Below, piece by piece: positions 33,209 through 42,712 of a stretch of DNA of 54,058 bases (position 1 is the first letter of the stretch; each line of letters starts with the position of its first letter). Source of the stretch: Anaerolineae bacterium (GTDB lineage Bacteria > Chloroflexota > Anaerolineae > Aggregatilineales > UBA3940). The notes under the pieces were generated by a model. It saw only the letters and a program-made list of their open reading frames with translations. It was not told the DNA's origin and searched no databases. Made by a program: the position numbers and the translations under genes. The DNA lies in assembly GCA_016928235.1 (NCBI GenBank), contig JAFGLD010000211.1:1-54058 (forward strand), read 5' to 3'.

Positions 33209-35580
33209 GCGAAAATTTACTGGCGTATTGTGTTAAGTGCAGGGAAAAGCAGCCCTTACAGAACCCACAGGCTGTTTTTTCGAAAACCGGCCAACCCGGA
33301 ACGCGAGGAACCTGCCCGGTCTGTGGAACGTCTCTTTACCGGATGGGGGCCACACCGGCCCATCAAGGCATGCAGCCGCCGAAGGTAACAGCCAAGAGCA
33401 AAGCCCAAAATCCTCGCCCTGTTAAGCGCAAAGGCAAGCTTGTGATTGTCGAGTCGCCGGCCAAGGCGCGAACGATTGAACACTACCTGGGCAAGAACCA
33501 CAAAGTCAAGGCTTCGGTTGGACATGTCCGTGACTTACTGAAGTCACAGCTTTCTGTCGATGTTCAAAACAACTTCGAGCCACATTACCGTGTGCCTAAC
33601 GATAAGAGAGAGATCGTCAAAGAACTCAAGGCTGCTGCTGGCCAGGCCGAGGAGATTTACCTGGCCACCGACCCGGATCGGGAAGGCGAAGCTATTGCCT
33701 GGCACCTGGTTCACGCCGCCGAGATCGATGAGACCCGTGTGCGGCGTGTTGTTTTCCACGAGATCACAAAGGAGGCTGTCCAGGAAGCGTTTTCCCACGC
33801 TCGCCGCGTCGATATGAACCTGGTCAATGCCCAGCAAGCACGCCGAATCCTGGATCGATTGGTCGGCTATGAGCTAAGCCCCTTGCTATGGGATAAAGTG
33901 CGTCCTCGTCTATCTGCCGGGCGCGTGCAGTCGGTGGCAGTACGGCTCGTCGTCGAGCGGGATCGCGAGATCGAGAGTTTTGTGCCTGAAGAATATTGGA
34001 CCATCGACGCGGAGCTGGCTCGTGCTGCCGAACGTAACATGGGCGAACGACAAAGTTTCATCGTGCGGCTGGTTCGCATTCGCGGTGAGGAGATCAGCCT
34101 GCCGACCCAGGCCGCTGTTGAGCCCATCCTGGCCGATCTTGAGCAGGCGGAATACATTGTCGATTCGGTCAAGGAGGGACAGCGTAAGCGCAAGCCGCTG
34201 CCGCCCTTCATCACCAGCACGCTTCAACAGGAAGCCTCACGCCGAGTAGGTCTCACGGCCCGCAGGATCATGAACATCGCGCAGCAACTGTACGAGGGAA
34301 TCGATATTGGCAACGGTGGTGAAATTGGTCTGATCACCTATATGCGTACTGACAGCACCAATGTCGCAGCCCAGGCTCAGGCGGAAGCAAAGAAGTATAT
34401 TCTGGAAAACTACGGAAAAGATTACGCGCCAAAACAGCCCAATGTTTACGGAAAGAAGGCTAAAGGCGCGCAGGAGGCTCACGAGGCCATCCGGCCTACG
34501 AGTGTTTTCCGAACGCCGGAGCTGATTAAAGATCACCTGACAAAAGAGCAGTTTGCGTTGTATCGCCTGATCTGGCAGCGATTCGTTGCCAGCCAGATGA
34601 CTGCGGCAGAGTACGACACAATCAGTGTAGAAGTGGTAGCCGGCCCACCCGGTTCCAAACATCAAGACAAGCCTTATCTGTTCCGTGCCTCTGGCTCGAT
34701 CCTGCGTTTCCCCGGATTTCTGGTAGTCTATGGCGATATGCCCGACGAGGATAACCCGGAGGATGAGGATCTGGGACGGCTGTTTCCTGAATTGCTCGAA
34801 AGGGATCTGTTAGATCTTCTCAGGCTTCTCCCGGAACAACACTTTACCCAGCCACCGTCTCGTTACACCGAAGCCTCATTGGTCAAGACATTGGAGGAAT
34901 ATGGTATCGGGCGCCCCAGCACCTATGCGACTATCCTGAACACCATCCAGGAACGTGGATATGTGCAGCGTGAGGCCAAGCGATTCTTCCCGACGGACAT
35001 CGGTGCTGTTGTCAATGATCTGTTGGTGCATCATTTCCCCAGCATTGTAGGTGTTGACTTTACTGCAACGATGGAGGATAAGCTCGATCAGATTGCATCG
35101 GGAGAATGCGAATGGGTGCCTGTGGTGGCAGACTTTTACAACCCATTCAAGGCAGGAGTTGAACATGCATTTGCCAACGTTCCCAGCATTGATCTGGGCT
35201 CGGAGCAGGTTGGACGTGATTGTCCCACTTGTGGCAACCCACTGATTATTCGGTGGGGGCGATTCGGGAAGTTTATTGGTTGTTCTACCTTTCCAACCTG
35301 TCGTTATACCGAGCCCTGGCTGGAGAAGCTCGGTGTTGCCTGTCCGGATTGCGGCGGTGAACTGATCGAGCGTAAATCGAAGCGCGGGCGTGTTTTTTAT
35401 GGCTGCGCTAACTATCCTACCTGCCAATGGACGAGCTGGAAGCGTCCCTTACCTGATCCATGCCCATCTTGCGGCGGCTTGCTGATCGCCAACAGCAAGC
35501 AGATGGCCAAATGTTTGTCTTGTGAACAGCAGTTCCCGATAGATACACTGCCATCCACAGAAAAAACAGAGGCCGGCTGA
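33205..35580 (+). CDS. topA: DNA topoisomerase I with extra N-terminal zinc ribbon
   Basis: 791-aa type IA topoisomerase that relaxes negative supercoils. A DUF5679-like ribbon (CVKC ... CPVCG, residues ~9-45) and a basic linker precede the Toprim domain (KLVIVESPAKARTIEHYLG; ATDPDREGEAIAWHL). The active-site Tyr is Tyr379 in LITYMRTDS. Three C-terminal Cys4 ribbons follow: CPTCGN ... CSTFPTC, CPDCGG ... CANYPTC and CPSCGG ... CLSC. The third has no intervening structured insert and is shorter. The N-terminal ribbon is not part of the E. coli plan but is seen in some Chloroflexota. It is the last gene of a tight dprA-manC-topA group (ATGA overlap with manC). Confidence 0.97.
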   Translation: MSENLLAYCVKCREKQPLQNPQAVFSKTGQPGTRGTCPVCGTSLYRMGATPAHQGMQPPKVTAKSKAQNPRPVKRKGKLVIVESPAKARTIEHYLGKNHKVKASVGHVRDLLKSQLSVDVQNNFEPHYRVPNDKREIVKELKAAAGQAEEIYLATDPDREGEAIAWHLVHAAEIDETRVRRVVFHEITKEAVQEAFSHARRVDMNLVNAQQARRILDRLVGYELSPLLWDKVRPRLSAGRVQSVAVRLVVERDREIESFVPEEYWTIDAELARAAERNMGERQSFIVRLVRIRGEEISLPTQAAVEPILADLEQAEYIVDSVKEGQRKRKPLPPFITSTLQQEASRRVGLTARRIMNIAQQLYEGIDIGNGGEIGLITYMRTDSTNVAAQAQAEAKKYILENYGKDYAPKQPNVYGKKAKGAQEAHEAIRPTSVFRTPELIKDHLTKEQFALYRLIWQRFVASQMTAAEYDTISVEVVAGPPGSKHQDKPYLFRASGSILRFPGFLVVYGDMPDEDNPEDEDLGRLFPELLERDLLDLLRLLPEQHFTQPPSRYTEASLVKTLEEYGIGRPSTYATILNTIQERGYVQREAKRFFPTDIGAVVNDLLVHHFPSIVGVDFTATMEDKLDQIASGECEWVPVVADFYNPFKAGVEHAFANVPSIDLGSEQVGRDCPTCGNPLIIRWGRFGKFIGCSTFPTCRYTEPWLEKLGVACPDCGGELIERKSKRGRVFYGCANYPTCQWTSWKRPLPDPCPSCGGLLIANSKQMAKCLSCEQQFPIDTLPSTEKTEAG

Positions 35581-35669
35581 AATCGCCTGGGTGTGTTTCA
35601 TTTTGAGTGGTGGTCCTGGATACCCAACACAGAAGTATCTTCTCAATAACTTGGGGCAGTTTTTACTCG

Positions 35670-35697
35670 GTGATCAGTTTTCAGTGATCAGTTTTTT
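35670..35697. repeat. heptamer repeat tract
   Basis: GTGATCA, GTTTTCA, GTGATCA, GTTTTTT: alternating units, inside repeat element copy 2. Confidence 0.6.
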
Positions 35698-35752
35698 GTT
35701 CACCATGATTGGCTAACAGCTCTTGGAAAGAGCCTGAAAACCAGGAACTAAA

Positions 35753-35773
35753 AGCTAACAGCCAACAGCGTAT
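35753..35773. repeat. heptamer repeat tract
   Basis: AGCTAAC, AGCCAAC, AGCGTAT. The wording resembles the tract at 16284. Confidence 0.5.
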
Positions 35774-35981
35774 CGAGCTTAAGTTATTGCCTATGCTCCC
35801 CCGGATTATTGAGAAGATACACACATAATTGTAGGAAAAGTCAGCCGTCACCACATTCTACGAGAACATGTCGGCGGAAAAGATGAGATATACTGTGAAC
35901 GGTTGAAAACTGGACTTTTGATTATGTTTGAGTATGCTCAGAAAAAGCCCAGAAAACATCCGTTTGCAGTATAGATTGCAT

Positions 35982-36854
35982 CTAGCCATATAGCCACGGC
36001 GGGATCCACAAACCGCCGTACCCGGCACGTTTGGCAACAATACCAACTGCGACGATCAGCACACCGAAGCCAATATATATCCAATCAATGGTCTGATAGG
36101 TAAGTCTGGGAAGCCAAGTGCGTTTTCCAACCCCAAAGCCACGCAAATCCATTGCGTCGCTGATCTCCTCACCCTCTACTACAGCTCCGATTGTCAAGGG
36201 GATGAGCAGCGGCGCGAAGTTTCTGATACGCTGGAGCAGATTCGTCCCTCTACCGGCCTCAAGCTCAAAGCCACGGGCGCGCTGCGCATCCATAATAATC
36301 TGCATATCACGCCCCAGAGTTGGGATGAAGCGGAAAGCCAGATCCATTGCATAGGCAACTTTATCCCCCAGGCCCAGACCTTTGAAGGCAATGCCATACA
36401 GTGCCGGATCGATGGTGTAGGGAATGACAACCGACAAGGCAGCAAACGTCATGATCCGCATCATCTGTGTGATGAGGTAAGAGATACGCTCAGCACTCAA
36501 CACGATCGACAATCCCAATATCTTGAACGATCCGATTACATGCTCCATCGATGGGTCGTAGACGCCTGCCGCTCCTCGACCGGTCAACAGGGTGACCAGT
36601 GACAGCATCACGGCCACAATGGTGATGATGATCCAGAAGCGTCGCATCTGACGCCAGGTGATGCGGGCAACGATGATCTGCAGAAAGGCCAGCCCCAAGA
36701 AGACCAGAACGACCCGCATATCCCAAAACCCGGTTCCCCGCCCTGGTATGAAGCCAAGAGCAATCAACGCACATAACATAAAGATGATACGCGCGCGGGG
36801 ATCGAGCCGGTGGAAGAACGTATCACGTTTGATATAAGCCCAGTTAACCAGCAT
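35982..36854 (-). CDS. ecfT: ECF transporter transmembrane T component (system 2)
   Basis: 290-aa membrane scaffold. It opens with TFFHRLDPRARIIFML, typical of T components, and carries the two coupling motifs ARGFE (near 198) and LRGFG (near 239), the second with Leu for the usual Ala. About six hydrophobic helices are visible. It is the last of three minus-strand genes (ATPase, S, T), with a 69-base gap from the S gene that contains a perfect 11-bp hairpin. It shares little with the T component of system 1 beyond the family motifs, so the two transporters are probably distinct in substrate. Confidence 0.9.
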   Translation of the reverse strand: MLVNWAYIKRDTFFHRLDPRARIIFMLCALIALGFIPGRGTGFWDMRVVLVFLGLAFLQIIVARITWRQMRRFWIIITIVAVMLSLVTLLTGRGAAGVYDPSMEHVIGSFKILGLSIVLSAERISYLITQMMRIMTFAALSVVIPYTIDPALYGIAFKGLGLGDKVAYAMDLAFRFIPTLGRDMQIIMDAQRARGFELEAGRGTNLLQRIRNFAPLLIPLTIGAVVEGEEISDAMDLRGFGVGKRTWLPRLTYQTIDWIYIGFGVLIVAVGIVAKRAGYGGLWIPPWLYG

Positions 36855-36876
36855 GTGTATCAGGCCTCTGGTAATG

Positions 36877-36904
36877 GCAGAGGTGGATACTATTCCACCT
36901 CTGC
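36877..36904 (-). promoter_or_regulatory. intercistronic hairpin between ECF S and T genes
   Basis: Perfect 11-bp arms GCAGAGGTGGA/TCCACCTCTGC with a six-base loop. No T-run follows, so it is not a classical terminator; an mRNA-processing or stability role would fit. Confidence 0.55.
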
Positions 36905-36923
36905 TCAGATCGAGAAAAAAGAG

Positions 36924-38051
36924 TTATCGTCCTGCACCCGCGCGGGCCTGCTTCCAGGCCGCATACAACAGGGGTGTCAGAATGACGGCAAATAGAATGT
37001 TCGGGCCGGCCGCAGGGATAAATTCACCGATGATGGCAGTGGTGAAGCTGTAGCCGTTGTAGAATATATCGGCGATAGCCGCAAAGCCAATCCCGACGAT
37101 TACACCCAGAGATGCCCAAACGACCAGCGCGGTTGTGTCTTTCTCATCCAGCCACCTGGTAATGTCCCTGGCACGGCTGCTCAGGTAATAAGCTATGAGC
37201 CCGCACACCACCGCGATAGCGCCCAACAGGATTGCTCCCGGCAAGGGGCTGCCTTCCAGATCGGCGGGAGGGGCAATAACATAGTAGACGGCAAAGCCCA
37301 AGAAAGCCAGTGTCAATAGCAGAAGCACATAAGGCCAGAAACGCGGCGCCAATGTTAGCCCTAACATTACTATCAGGACCGCCAGCATGATGTACCACCA
37401 TCCCAAGAACTCAGTGGTCGGCTCGCCCGTCCAGGGGTGGATAATAGAGGGAGACACCAGAGGCAAAATAGCGCACACAGCCAGCACAGCTACGGCTATC
37501 CATTGCAGAATGTTTATTTTGCCACGTGTACGCCCCAAATACATCCCGGCTAGGCCAGGGACTAACCCCATCAGACCATTGCCGATATCCCAGATGGGGT
37601 AGACGCCCCAGCCGGTCAGCGCATCGCCCAACACGTTCCCAAATGCGCCAACGAAGAACCCCACGGCCGGGCCAAAGGCGAAGCCAAAGAAAATCGGGAT
37701 GACCACCACTGGTCTGAGCGCAACCAGGCTGACCGAGGGAACCGGAACGATATTGAACAAGAAAGTCAGCACACCATACAATGCCGCCCCAATGGCCATC
37801 ATCACGACTTCGCGTGTGCCGATCTTAAACATATCAGTCCGGGCAAAGAAAACGTAGATCAGGTAGAGAACCAGGCCGCCAACAATGACCCATAGTCCCC
37901 ACCATCCCAACAAATTATCTCCCGGCAGTAACGATAAACTCTGCTCTGCGCCTCTGGCAATGGCGATCAGATCGCCTATCAACAACAGCACAACCAAAAT
38001 CACCAGCCCGGCCAGAATGACTACCAGGCCCCGAACGTATTTGTTGTTCAT
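36924..38051 (-). CDS. enlarged ECF transporter S component (system 2)
   Basis: 375-aa integral membrane protein, about twice the size of a usual S component (170-200 aa). It starts with extra hydrophobic helices, then an S-like block (EVVMMAIGAALYGVLTFL ... GFAFGPAVGFFVGAFGNVLGDALTG, GNGLMGLVPGLAGMYLG). A middle insert of four further helices follows, and the C-terminal end is again S-like (VIVGIGFAAIADIF, TAIIGEFIPAAGPNILFAVILTPLL). The ATG at 38051 has a perfect AAAGGAGG site; the frame could start ten codons earlier. It lies between the fused ATPase (upstream) and T gene. Substrate unknown. Confidence 0.85.
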   Translation of the reverse strand: MNNKYVRGLVVILAGLVILVVLLLIGDLIAIARGAEQSLSLLPGDNLLGWWGLWVIVGGLVLYLIYVFFARTDMFKIGTREVVMMAIGAALYGVLTFLFNIVPVPSVSLVALRPVVVIPIFFGFAFGPAVGFFVGAFGNVLGDALTGWGVYPIWDIGNGLMGLVPGLAGMYLGRTRGKINILQWIAVAVLAVCAILPLVSPSIIHPWTGEPTTEFLGWWYIMLAVLIVMLGLTLAPRFWPYVLLLLTLAFLGFAVYYVIAPPADLEGSPLPGAILLGAIAVVCGLIAYYLSSRARDITRWLDEKDTTALVVWASLGVIVGIGFAAIADIFYNGYSFTTAIIGEFIPAAGPNILFAVILTPLLYAAWKQARAGAGR

Positions 38052-38154
38052 CGCAAGCCTCCTTTTGATTGAATGTGGCACAAATCACCCATCGAACTTC
38101 ATTACTCAGCTTACGCAGATGAGTTGTCTGCGCAAAACTCATGGCAAAACCTGA

Positions 38155-39813
38155 CTATTCATTCTCCTGCACGGTAGCCAGTCCCTCTGCTCGCATGAAT
38201 TGCCCTGTCCGGCTCAGGTAGTCCAGATTGGCCTTGAGAAGCGAGGTCGGGATGACACGGTGGCGTTGCATCAAGTCGAAGTCGGCCAGAACCTGGGGAG
38301 GTGGGCCGTCAGCCACAATCTGACCACTCCCCATGATCAACACCCGGTTGGCATAACAGACTGCCAGGTCGACATCGTGGGTGATAAACAGGATGGCCGA
38401 GAAGCTATATGGGCGTTCCTCCGTCACGCCCAGCCCCACCACCGAATCCATGAAGCTCATGTAGTTGGCAAAATCTTGCCCGGCAGTCGGCTCATCCATC
38501 ACCAGAATAGCACTGCGCATGGCCAGGATAGAGGCAATGCTGACCCGTTTCTGCTGTCCAAAGCTGAGCGCCAGCGGAGGACGATCGATCTCGGCGCTGA
38601 GGTGGACGACAGCCAGGGCCTGCTCAGTATCAATTTGGATATCCTGCTCCGTATGTCCCAGATTGCGAGGACCAAAAGCCAGCTCCTCGCGTGTGGTGGG
38701 AGCGAAGAGCATATGACGCGGGCTCTGAAAGACGTAGCCGATCGTTCGGGCCATCTGCGCAACGGTCATCTCCCGGCTGTCCTGCCCACGTAGCAAAACA
38801 CGTCCACTGTTCGGACGCAACAAGCCGATGGTATGTTTGGCCAACGTGGTCTTTCCTGCGCCGTTCGGCCCCAACAGCGCGATGACATCACCTTGTCGGA
38901 TGGTCAGGTTGACATGATCGAGAATCTGTGGGCCCCCATCGTAGTTAAAGGAAACATCTTCGATCTGGATCAACGCCTCGGCAGTCTCGCTGGCCGGCGA
39001 CATCGCGGGTGGCAGTGTAGCATTCCGGCCTTTGGATCGAGCAATAACGATTGGTGCTGGGAGCTTGACAGCGTGGTAATCGGCATCCTTTAAAAGCCCA
39101 TCGACGGGGCCAAGGTAGCTGGTATGCCCATCCTGCAGGTGCAGGGTCAGATCGGGTTTGATGGACAGCACATCTTCGACGCGGTGCTCGATCAGCAAGA
39201 TAGTCTTGCCTTCGTCGGCCAATCGCCGGATCAGCGCCAGTGCATCCTGCACGCTGGCCGGATCGAGGTTGGCCAGCGGCTCATCAAGCGCCAGGATGTC
39301 AGGGCGCATCGCCAGCACGCCCGCCAGGGCGATTTTCTGTTTCTCGCCTCCCGACAGTGTGAAAGTCTCTCGATGCTTCAAGTGGGCGATCCCCAGATAG
39401 TCAAGAGTCTCATCGACGTGCCGGACGATCTCTGCGCGTGGAAGTTCGAGGTTCTCTAACCCGAAAGCCACTTCGTTCTGCACATAGGCCCCAACGATCT
39501 GGCGCTCCGGATCTTGCAGCACTGTACCGACAACCTGCGAGATATTGGAAAGCGACTTATCTCTATAATCAATCCCGTTCAGGAAGATCTGTCCGCTTAG
39601 CTCCGCCTTGTAACTGCGCGGTATTAAACCGTTGATGCACCTGAGAAGGGTGGTCTTACCACAGCCGCTGGCTCCTGAGATCAGAGCGATCTGTCCCTGG
39701 CCCAAACTGAACGAGACGTTGCTCAAAGCAGCCTCCTGGCGCGTCAGGTAACGGCAAGAGAGGCTATCGATCACAAGTGGTTGGGATGGCTGAGTAGAGT
39801 TTGCTGGTGTCAT
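38155..39813 (-). CDS. ecfA: ECF transporter fused double ATPase (system 2)
   Basis: About 552 aa with two ABC domains. Half 1 has GASGCGKTT, signature LSGGEKQ and ILALDEPLANLD. Half 2 has GPNGAGKTT, signature LSFGQQKR and ILVMDEPTAGQD. Walker-B glutamates are intact in both halves, unlike system 1. It powers import of the unknown system 2 substrate. The ATG at 39813 is preferred over an in-frame TTG three codons earlier. Divergent from the PIG-L deacetylase gene, with a 145-bp spacer in which I found no known riboswitch. Confidence 0.94.
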   Translation of the reverse strand: MTPANSTQPSQPLVIDSLSCRYLTRQEAALSNVSFSLGQGQIALISGASGCGKTTLLRCINGLIPRSYKAELSGQIFLNGIDYRDKSLSNISQVVGTVLQDPERQIVGAYVQNEVAFGLENLELPRAEIVRHVDETLDYLGIAHLKHRETFTLSGGEKQKIALAGVLAMRPDILALDEPLANLDPASVQDALALIRRLADEGKTILLIEHRVEDVLSIKPDLTLHLQDGHTSYLGPVDGLLKDADYHAVKLPAPIVIARSKGRNATLPPAMSPASETAEALIQIEDVSFNYDGGPQILDHVNLTIRQGDVIALLGPNGAGKTTLAKHTIGLLRPNSGRVLLRGQDSREMTVAQMARTIGYVFQSPRHMLFAPTTREELAFGPRNLGHTEQDIQIDTEQALAVVHLSAEIDRPPLALSFGQQKRVSIASILAMRSAILVMDEPTAGQDFANYMSFMDSVVGLGVTEERPYSFSAILFITHDVDLAVCYANRVLIMGSGQIVADGPPPQVLADFDLMQRHRVIPTSLLKANLDYLSRTGQFMRAEGLATVQENE

Positions 39814-39958
39814 ATTGTTCAAAACACCGTCATGGCCCGCCAGTTACAATCGAAAGACTGAAACACGAAAATGAGTGATTTGTCTCCTGTAATGCGACAT
39901 AATCAGGATATTGGTTCCAACAAAAACAATTGAAGGCGGCAGACAGTAGATACATCAT

Positions 39959-40675
39959 ATGGCAAATCAAACATCGCACTCAGATAAACCAACCAACATT
40001 CTGGTAATTGTTGCGCACCCGGACGACATCGAGTTTGGTGTCGCGGGCAGTGTTGCCCAATGGATCGAAGAAGGGTCCAGGGTCACCTATGGCATCATCA
40101 CCGACGGCGCGGCAGGCAGTAACGAGCCCGGTATCGACCTGAAGGCGCTGGCGGAACAGCGACAGGCCGAGCAGCGCGCCGCGGCTGGTGTTGTCGGCGT
40201 CCACGATGTCCACTTCTTAGGGTACCCTGATGGTGTGCTCCAACCGACTTTGGAGCTTCGATGCGATCTGACCCGGCTGATCCGCCAGGTCAGGCCCAGT
40301 CGAGTCGTGTGCCAGGATCCGGCGGCGGTATTTTTGGGAGAAGACTACATCAATCATCCCGATCACCGCGCCGCGGGCGAGGCAGCCATCTATGCCGTCT
40401 TTCCCAGCGCAGAAACGCGGCCTGTTTTCCCTGAGTTGCTTCAAGAGGGTCTTGAGCCGCATCATGTTACCGAGCTGTATCTGACGTTGACGATGCATCC
40501 CAACGCACATGTCGATATTACAGCGACCCTCGACCGGAAGATTGCCGCGTTGCTGTGCCACAAGTCGCAAGTAGATGAGGAAGTGGGACAGCGGGTGCGC
40601 GAGTGGGCCACTGAAGCGGGTAAGGAGGTTGGAGTTCCTTTTGCCGAGCGATTCCGCGTTATGAAGTTTGGTTGA
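39959..40675 (+). CDS. PIG-L family deacetylase
   Basis: 238-aa zinc-dependent deacetylase of the LmbE/PIG-L family. Metal ligands are in VAHPDDIEFG (His, Asp, Asp; residues ~19-28) and NHPDHRAAGEAA (the second His of the pair), with the DGAAGSN segment between. Members remove acetyl groups from GlcNAc conjugates (GlcNAc-PI, GlcNAc-Ins, bacillithiol precursors and others). The exact substrate is unknown; no bacillithiol or mycothiol synthesis partner is visible here. It converges with the GT39 gene (seven-base gap). Confidence 0.9.
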   Translation: MANQTSHSDKPTNILVIVAHPDDIEFGVAGSVAQWIEEGSRVTYGIITDGAAGSNEPGIDLKALAEQRQAEQRAAAGVVGVHDVHFLGYPDGVLQPTLELRCDLTRLIRQVRPSRVVCQDPAAVFLGEDYINHPDHRAAGEAAIYAVFPSAETRPVFPELLQEGLEPHHVTELYLTLTMHPNAHVDITATLDRKIAALLCHKSQVDEEVGQRVREWATEAGKEVGVPFAERFRVMKFG

Positions 40676-40681
40676 TAGCGT

Positions 40682-42712
40682 TCAGCGCACCTCGATCGTT
40701 GCCAGCACTACCCCATCGTCAGTTGAACCGTCGCTGAGACGCACCGGCAGTCTGGCGCCATCGATGCGACTATAGAAGCCCACCTTCAACTGGTAATTCC
40801 CCGGCGGCGTATCGACGTTGACCGTCACAGCACACCTATCATCGATCAAGACATCGACAGCCCAGAAGGTCGTGGGAATTGCGCGTCCCAGGTGCTCAGG
40901 ATCCCGGTCTGTTTGACCGTGCAAAATCGTACCCGCTTCCAGCAGATGAGCATAAACGGCATAATCCTGATCGGGTGGCTGCAGGGCTCGCCAGATCAGC
41001 CACAGGCTGATCGGCTCGCCTGGCTGTGCTGATAACCGATCGACCTGGTAGTCGGCCAATTCGAAGGTATCGCCAAACGACTGTGGCAGAGAGAGTTTCT
41101 GAGACGGCTCGATCACCCCTTGTGGGGCAGGGCGCTCGACCGGCTCAGCGACAAAGAGCGAGACAACCATCCAGCTCACCGGAATGGATTTTTCCTCGAT
41201 AAACCGTTTGCCCTCCAGATGATTAACCCACTCTGTTGATGTCAGCCCCAGCGTCGGGTCGCCCGATCGGATCACCCAGAATCGGCTGCGTGTCCATATC
41301 GAGTTAGCCAATACCTGATTGGCAAAATAGTCCTGGTTGTGATCGTTATCAAGCGTATAGTTGCCCAATGTCAAGATGGGAGTGTGTGCAGGAAACATCT
41401 GCGCGGCATAATAGTTGAGCGGCTTGAGGGCATAATCATCCCAGTTGTTAAACTGAAAAAAGATAGCGTCATTGGGCTGCCGGCCTTCATGCACTATTGC
41501 TATGGCTTGTCGAAAATACCAGTTGCCGGGCAGCTTGTCTGAACGGCCATGAGCAAACGTGATGCTCACCGCGATGAGCAGTGCGGCCCAGGCCATTGGT
41601 CTGGGCAAGGCAGTCAGCAGATATCCAATCAGAATCGCCAGACCGGGCAGCAAAAAAATCACCCGTCGATCCATGAAAGATTGCATCCATAAGTTGAAGA
41701 GCAACGCAAACCCCAGGCTGCCCAAGAGATAGACGAGCAACAGACCTAGTGGACGGAGTGGAAATCGCTCTCTGGCCTGTGCCGTCGAGAGGTTCACCCC
41801 TACCAGGCCTAATCCCAGCAGGATCGCATAGACGTCAGCACGACCGGATACCATCGCATCGAGCGTACCCAGAATCGTGGGCAAGTCGGTCGGAAAGGTG
41901 TTAGGAAAAACGATGGTGCCCTCTTGCTCCTCGACACCTTCGAGGGAGGTAACGGATTCCAAAGATGGCGAAACGCCGGATGCGTCATTGGGTTTGATCG
42001 TGACGTAACTGAAGAGTAGTGGTAGGAGGAATATTGCCGCGATCATTTGAACCCCGATCCACCGTCGTAGATCTTTCCACTGCCTGATGCCGATGAGCAG
42101 CGCATGCAGGTTAAGCGCCAGGATAATAAAGGCTCCATAATAATGGGTATAGATCGATACGATACTGGTGGCAATTACACCGATGGCATAGTGTTTCGAT
42201 GAAGGATGCGACCACCACCGCTCATAATAAAACAGCAGCGCCATCGACAGCATCAGCACCAATCCACGAATGTGCACCTGGTGGATGTGGTAATGGATAA
42301 AGCCCATCGATCCAAAGAGCAGCACTGCCGCCAGACCGCCAAAAGCACGACGGGAGAAATCGACCGTGATCCTGTAGGCCAGGGCAGCAGAGACAATCGC
42401 CATGATGACAGAGAAGGCACGCAGTGCCAGATCGGTCTCTCCGGCTAACAGGCTCCAGCCATTCAGCAGCGCAAAGTACACAAAGGGCTGCAAGCCACCT
42501 ATCTGCTTGCTTTGCAATAACCAGGTGAGGTGGTCCTGGGCTACATTTGCCATGTTGACTTCGTCCAGCCACAGGCTGAAATCATTCAGCCCTGGTATCA
42601 CCATCAGCGCAAAGCCAAGGATAGCCACTGTTCCCATCAACAGTCGCAGGGTGGCAGATTCTTTCTTGGGTAATCCGGAGGCGTTCCACCATTGGCGTAC
42701 AGATGCCTGCAT
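40682..42712 (-). CDS. GT39/GT83-type membrane glycosyltransferase
   Basis: 676-aa multi-helix membrane protein of the dolichol/polyprenyl-phosphate-mannose-type glycosyltransferase superfamily. The first extracytoplasmic loop carries the Asp-Glu metal/catalytic motif LWLDEV near residue 50. About ten to twelve hydrophobic helices follow, up to residue ~400. A soluble C-terminal part ends in a beta-sandwich-like tail (LADYQVDRLSAQPGEPISLWLIW ... YAVYAHLLEAG). It probably adds sugars to a protein, lipid or cell-wall glycan outside the membrane. Acceptor unknown. The start is the ATG at 42712. It lies 246 bases past the divergent promoter region of the DUF3048 gene. Confidence 0.82.
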   Translation of the reverse strand: MQASVRQWWNASGLPKKESATLRLLMGTVAILGFALMVIPGLNDFSLWLDEVNMANVAQDHLTWLLQSKQIGGLQPFVYFALLNGWSLLAGETDLALRAFSVIMAIVSAALAYRITVDFSRRAFGGLAAVLLFGSMGFIHYHIHQVHIRGLVLMLSMALLFYYERWWSHPSSKHYAIGVIATSIVSIYTHYYGAFIILALNLHALLIGIRQWKDLRRWIGVQMIAAIFLLPLLFSYVTIKPNDASGVSPSLESVTSLEGVEEQEGTIVFPNTFPTDLPTILGTLDAMVSGRADVYAILLGLGLVGVNLSTAQARERFPLRPLGLLLVYLLGSLGFALLFNLWMQSFMDRRVIFLLPGLAILIGYLLTALPRPMAWAALLIAVSITFAHGRSDKLPGNWYFRQAIAIVHEGRQPNDAIFFQFNNWDDYALKPLNYYAAQMFPAHTPILTLGNYTLDNDHNQDYFANQVLANSIWTRSRFWVIRSGDPTLGLTSTEWVNHLEGKRFIEEKSIPVSWMVVSLFVAEPVERPAPQGVIEPSQKLSLPQSFGDTFELADYQVDRLSAQPGEPISLWLIWRALQPPDQDYAVYAHLLEAGTILHGQTDRDPEHLGRAIPTTFWAVDVLIDDRCAVTVNVDTPPGNYQLKVGFYSRIDGARLPVRLSDGSTDDGVVLATIEVR

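Larger units (their letters stand above)
35635..35820. repeat. GTATCTTCTC terminal-inverted-repeat element, copy 2 (186 bp)
   Basis: Left arm GTATCTTCTCAATAACTTGGGG, broken here as GTATCTTCTC + AATAACTTGGGG, and right arm CCCCGGATTATTGAG + AAGATAC. The interior is heptamer repeats and GGTGATCAGTTTT, shared with copy 1. It occupies most of the 401-bp spacer after topA, which holds no gene. Confidence 0.7.

Noticed and set aside
39814..39958. Riboswitch for vitamin control ahead of the second ECF operon
   Set aside because: I looked for TPP, cobalamin and FMN conserved cores and saw none; the same search before 7579 was also negative.
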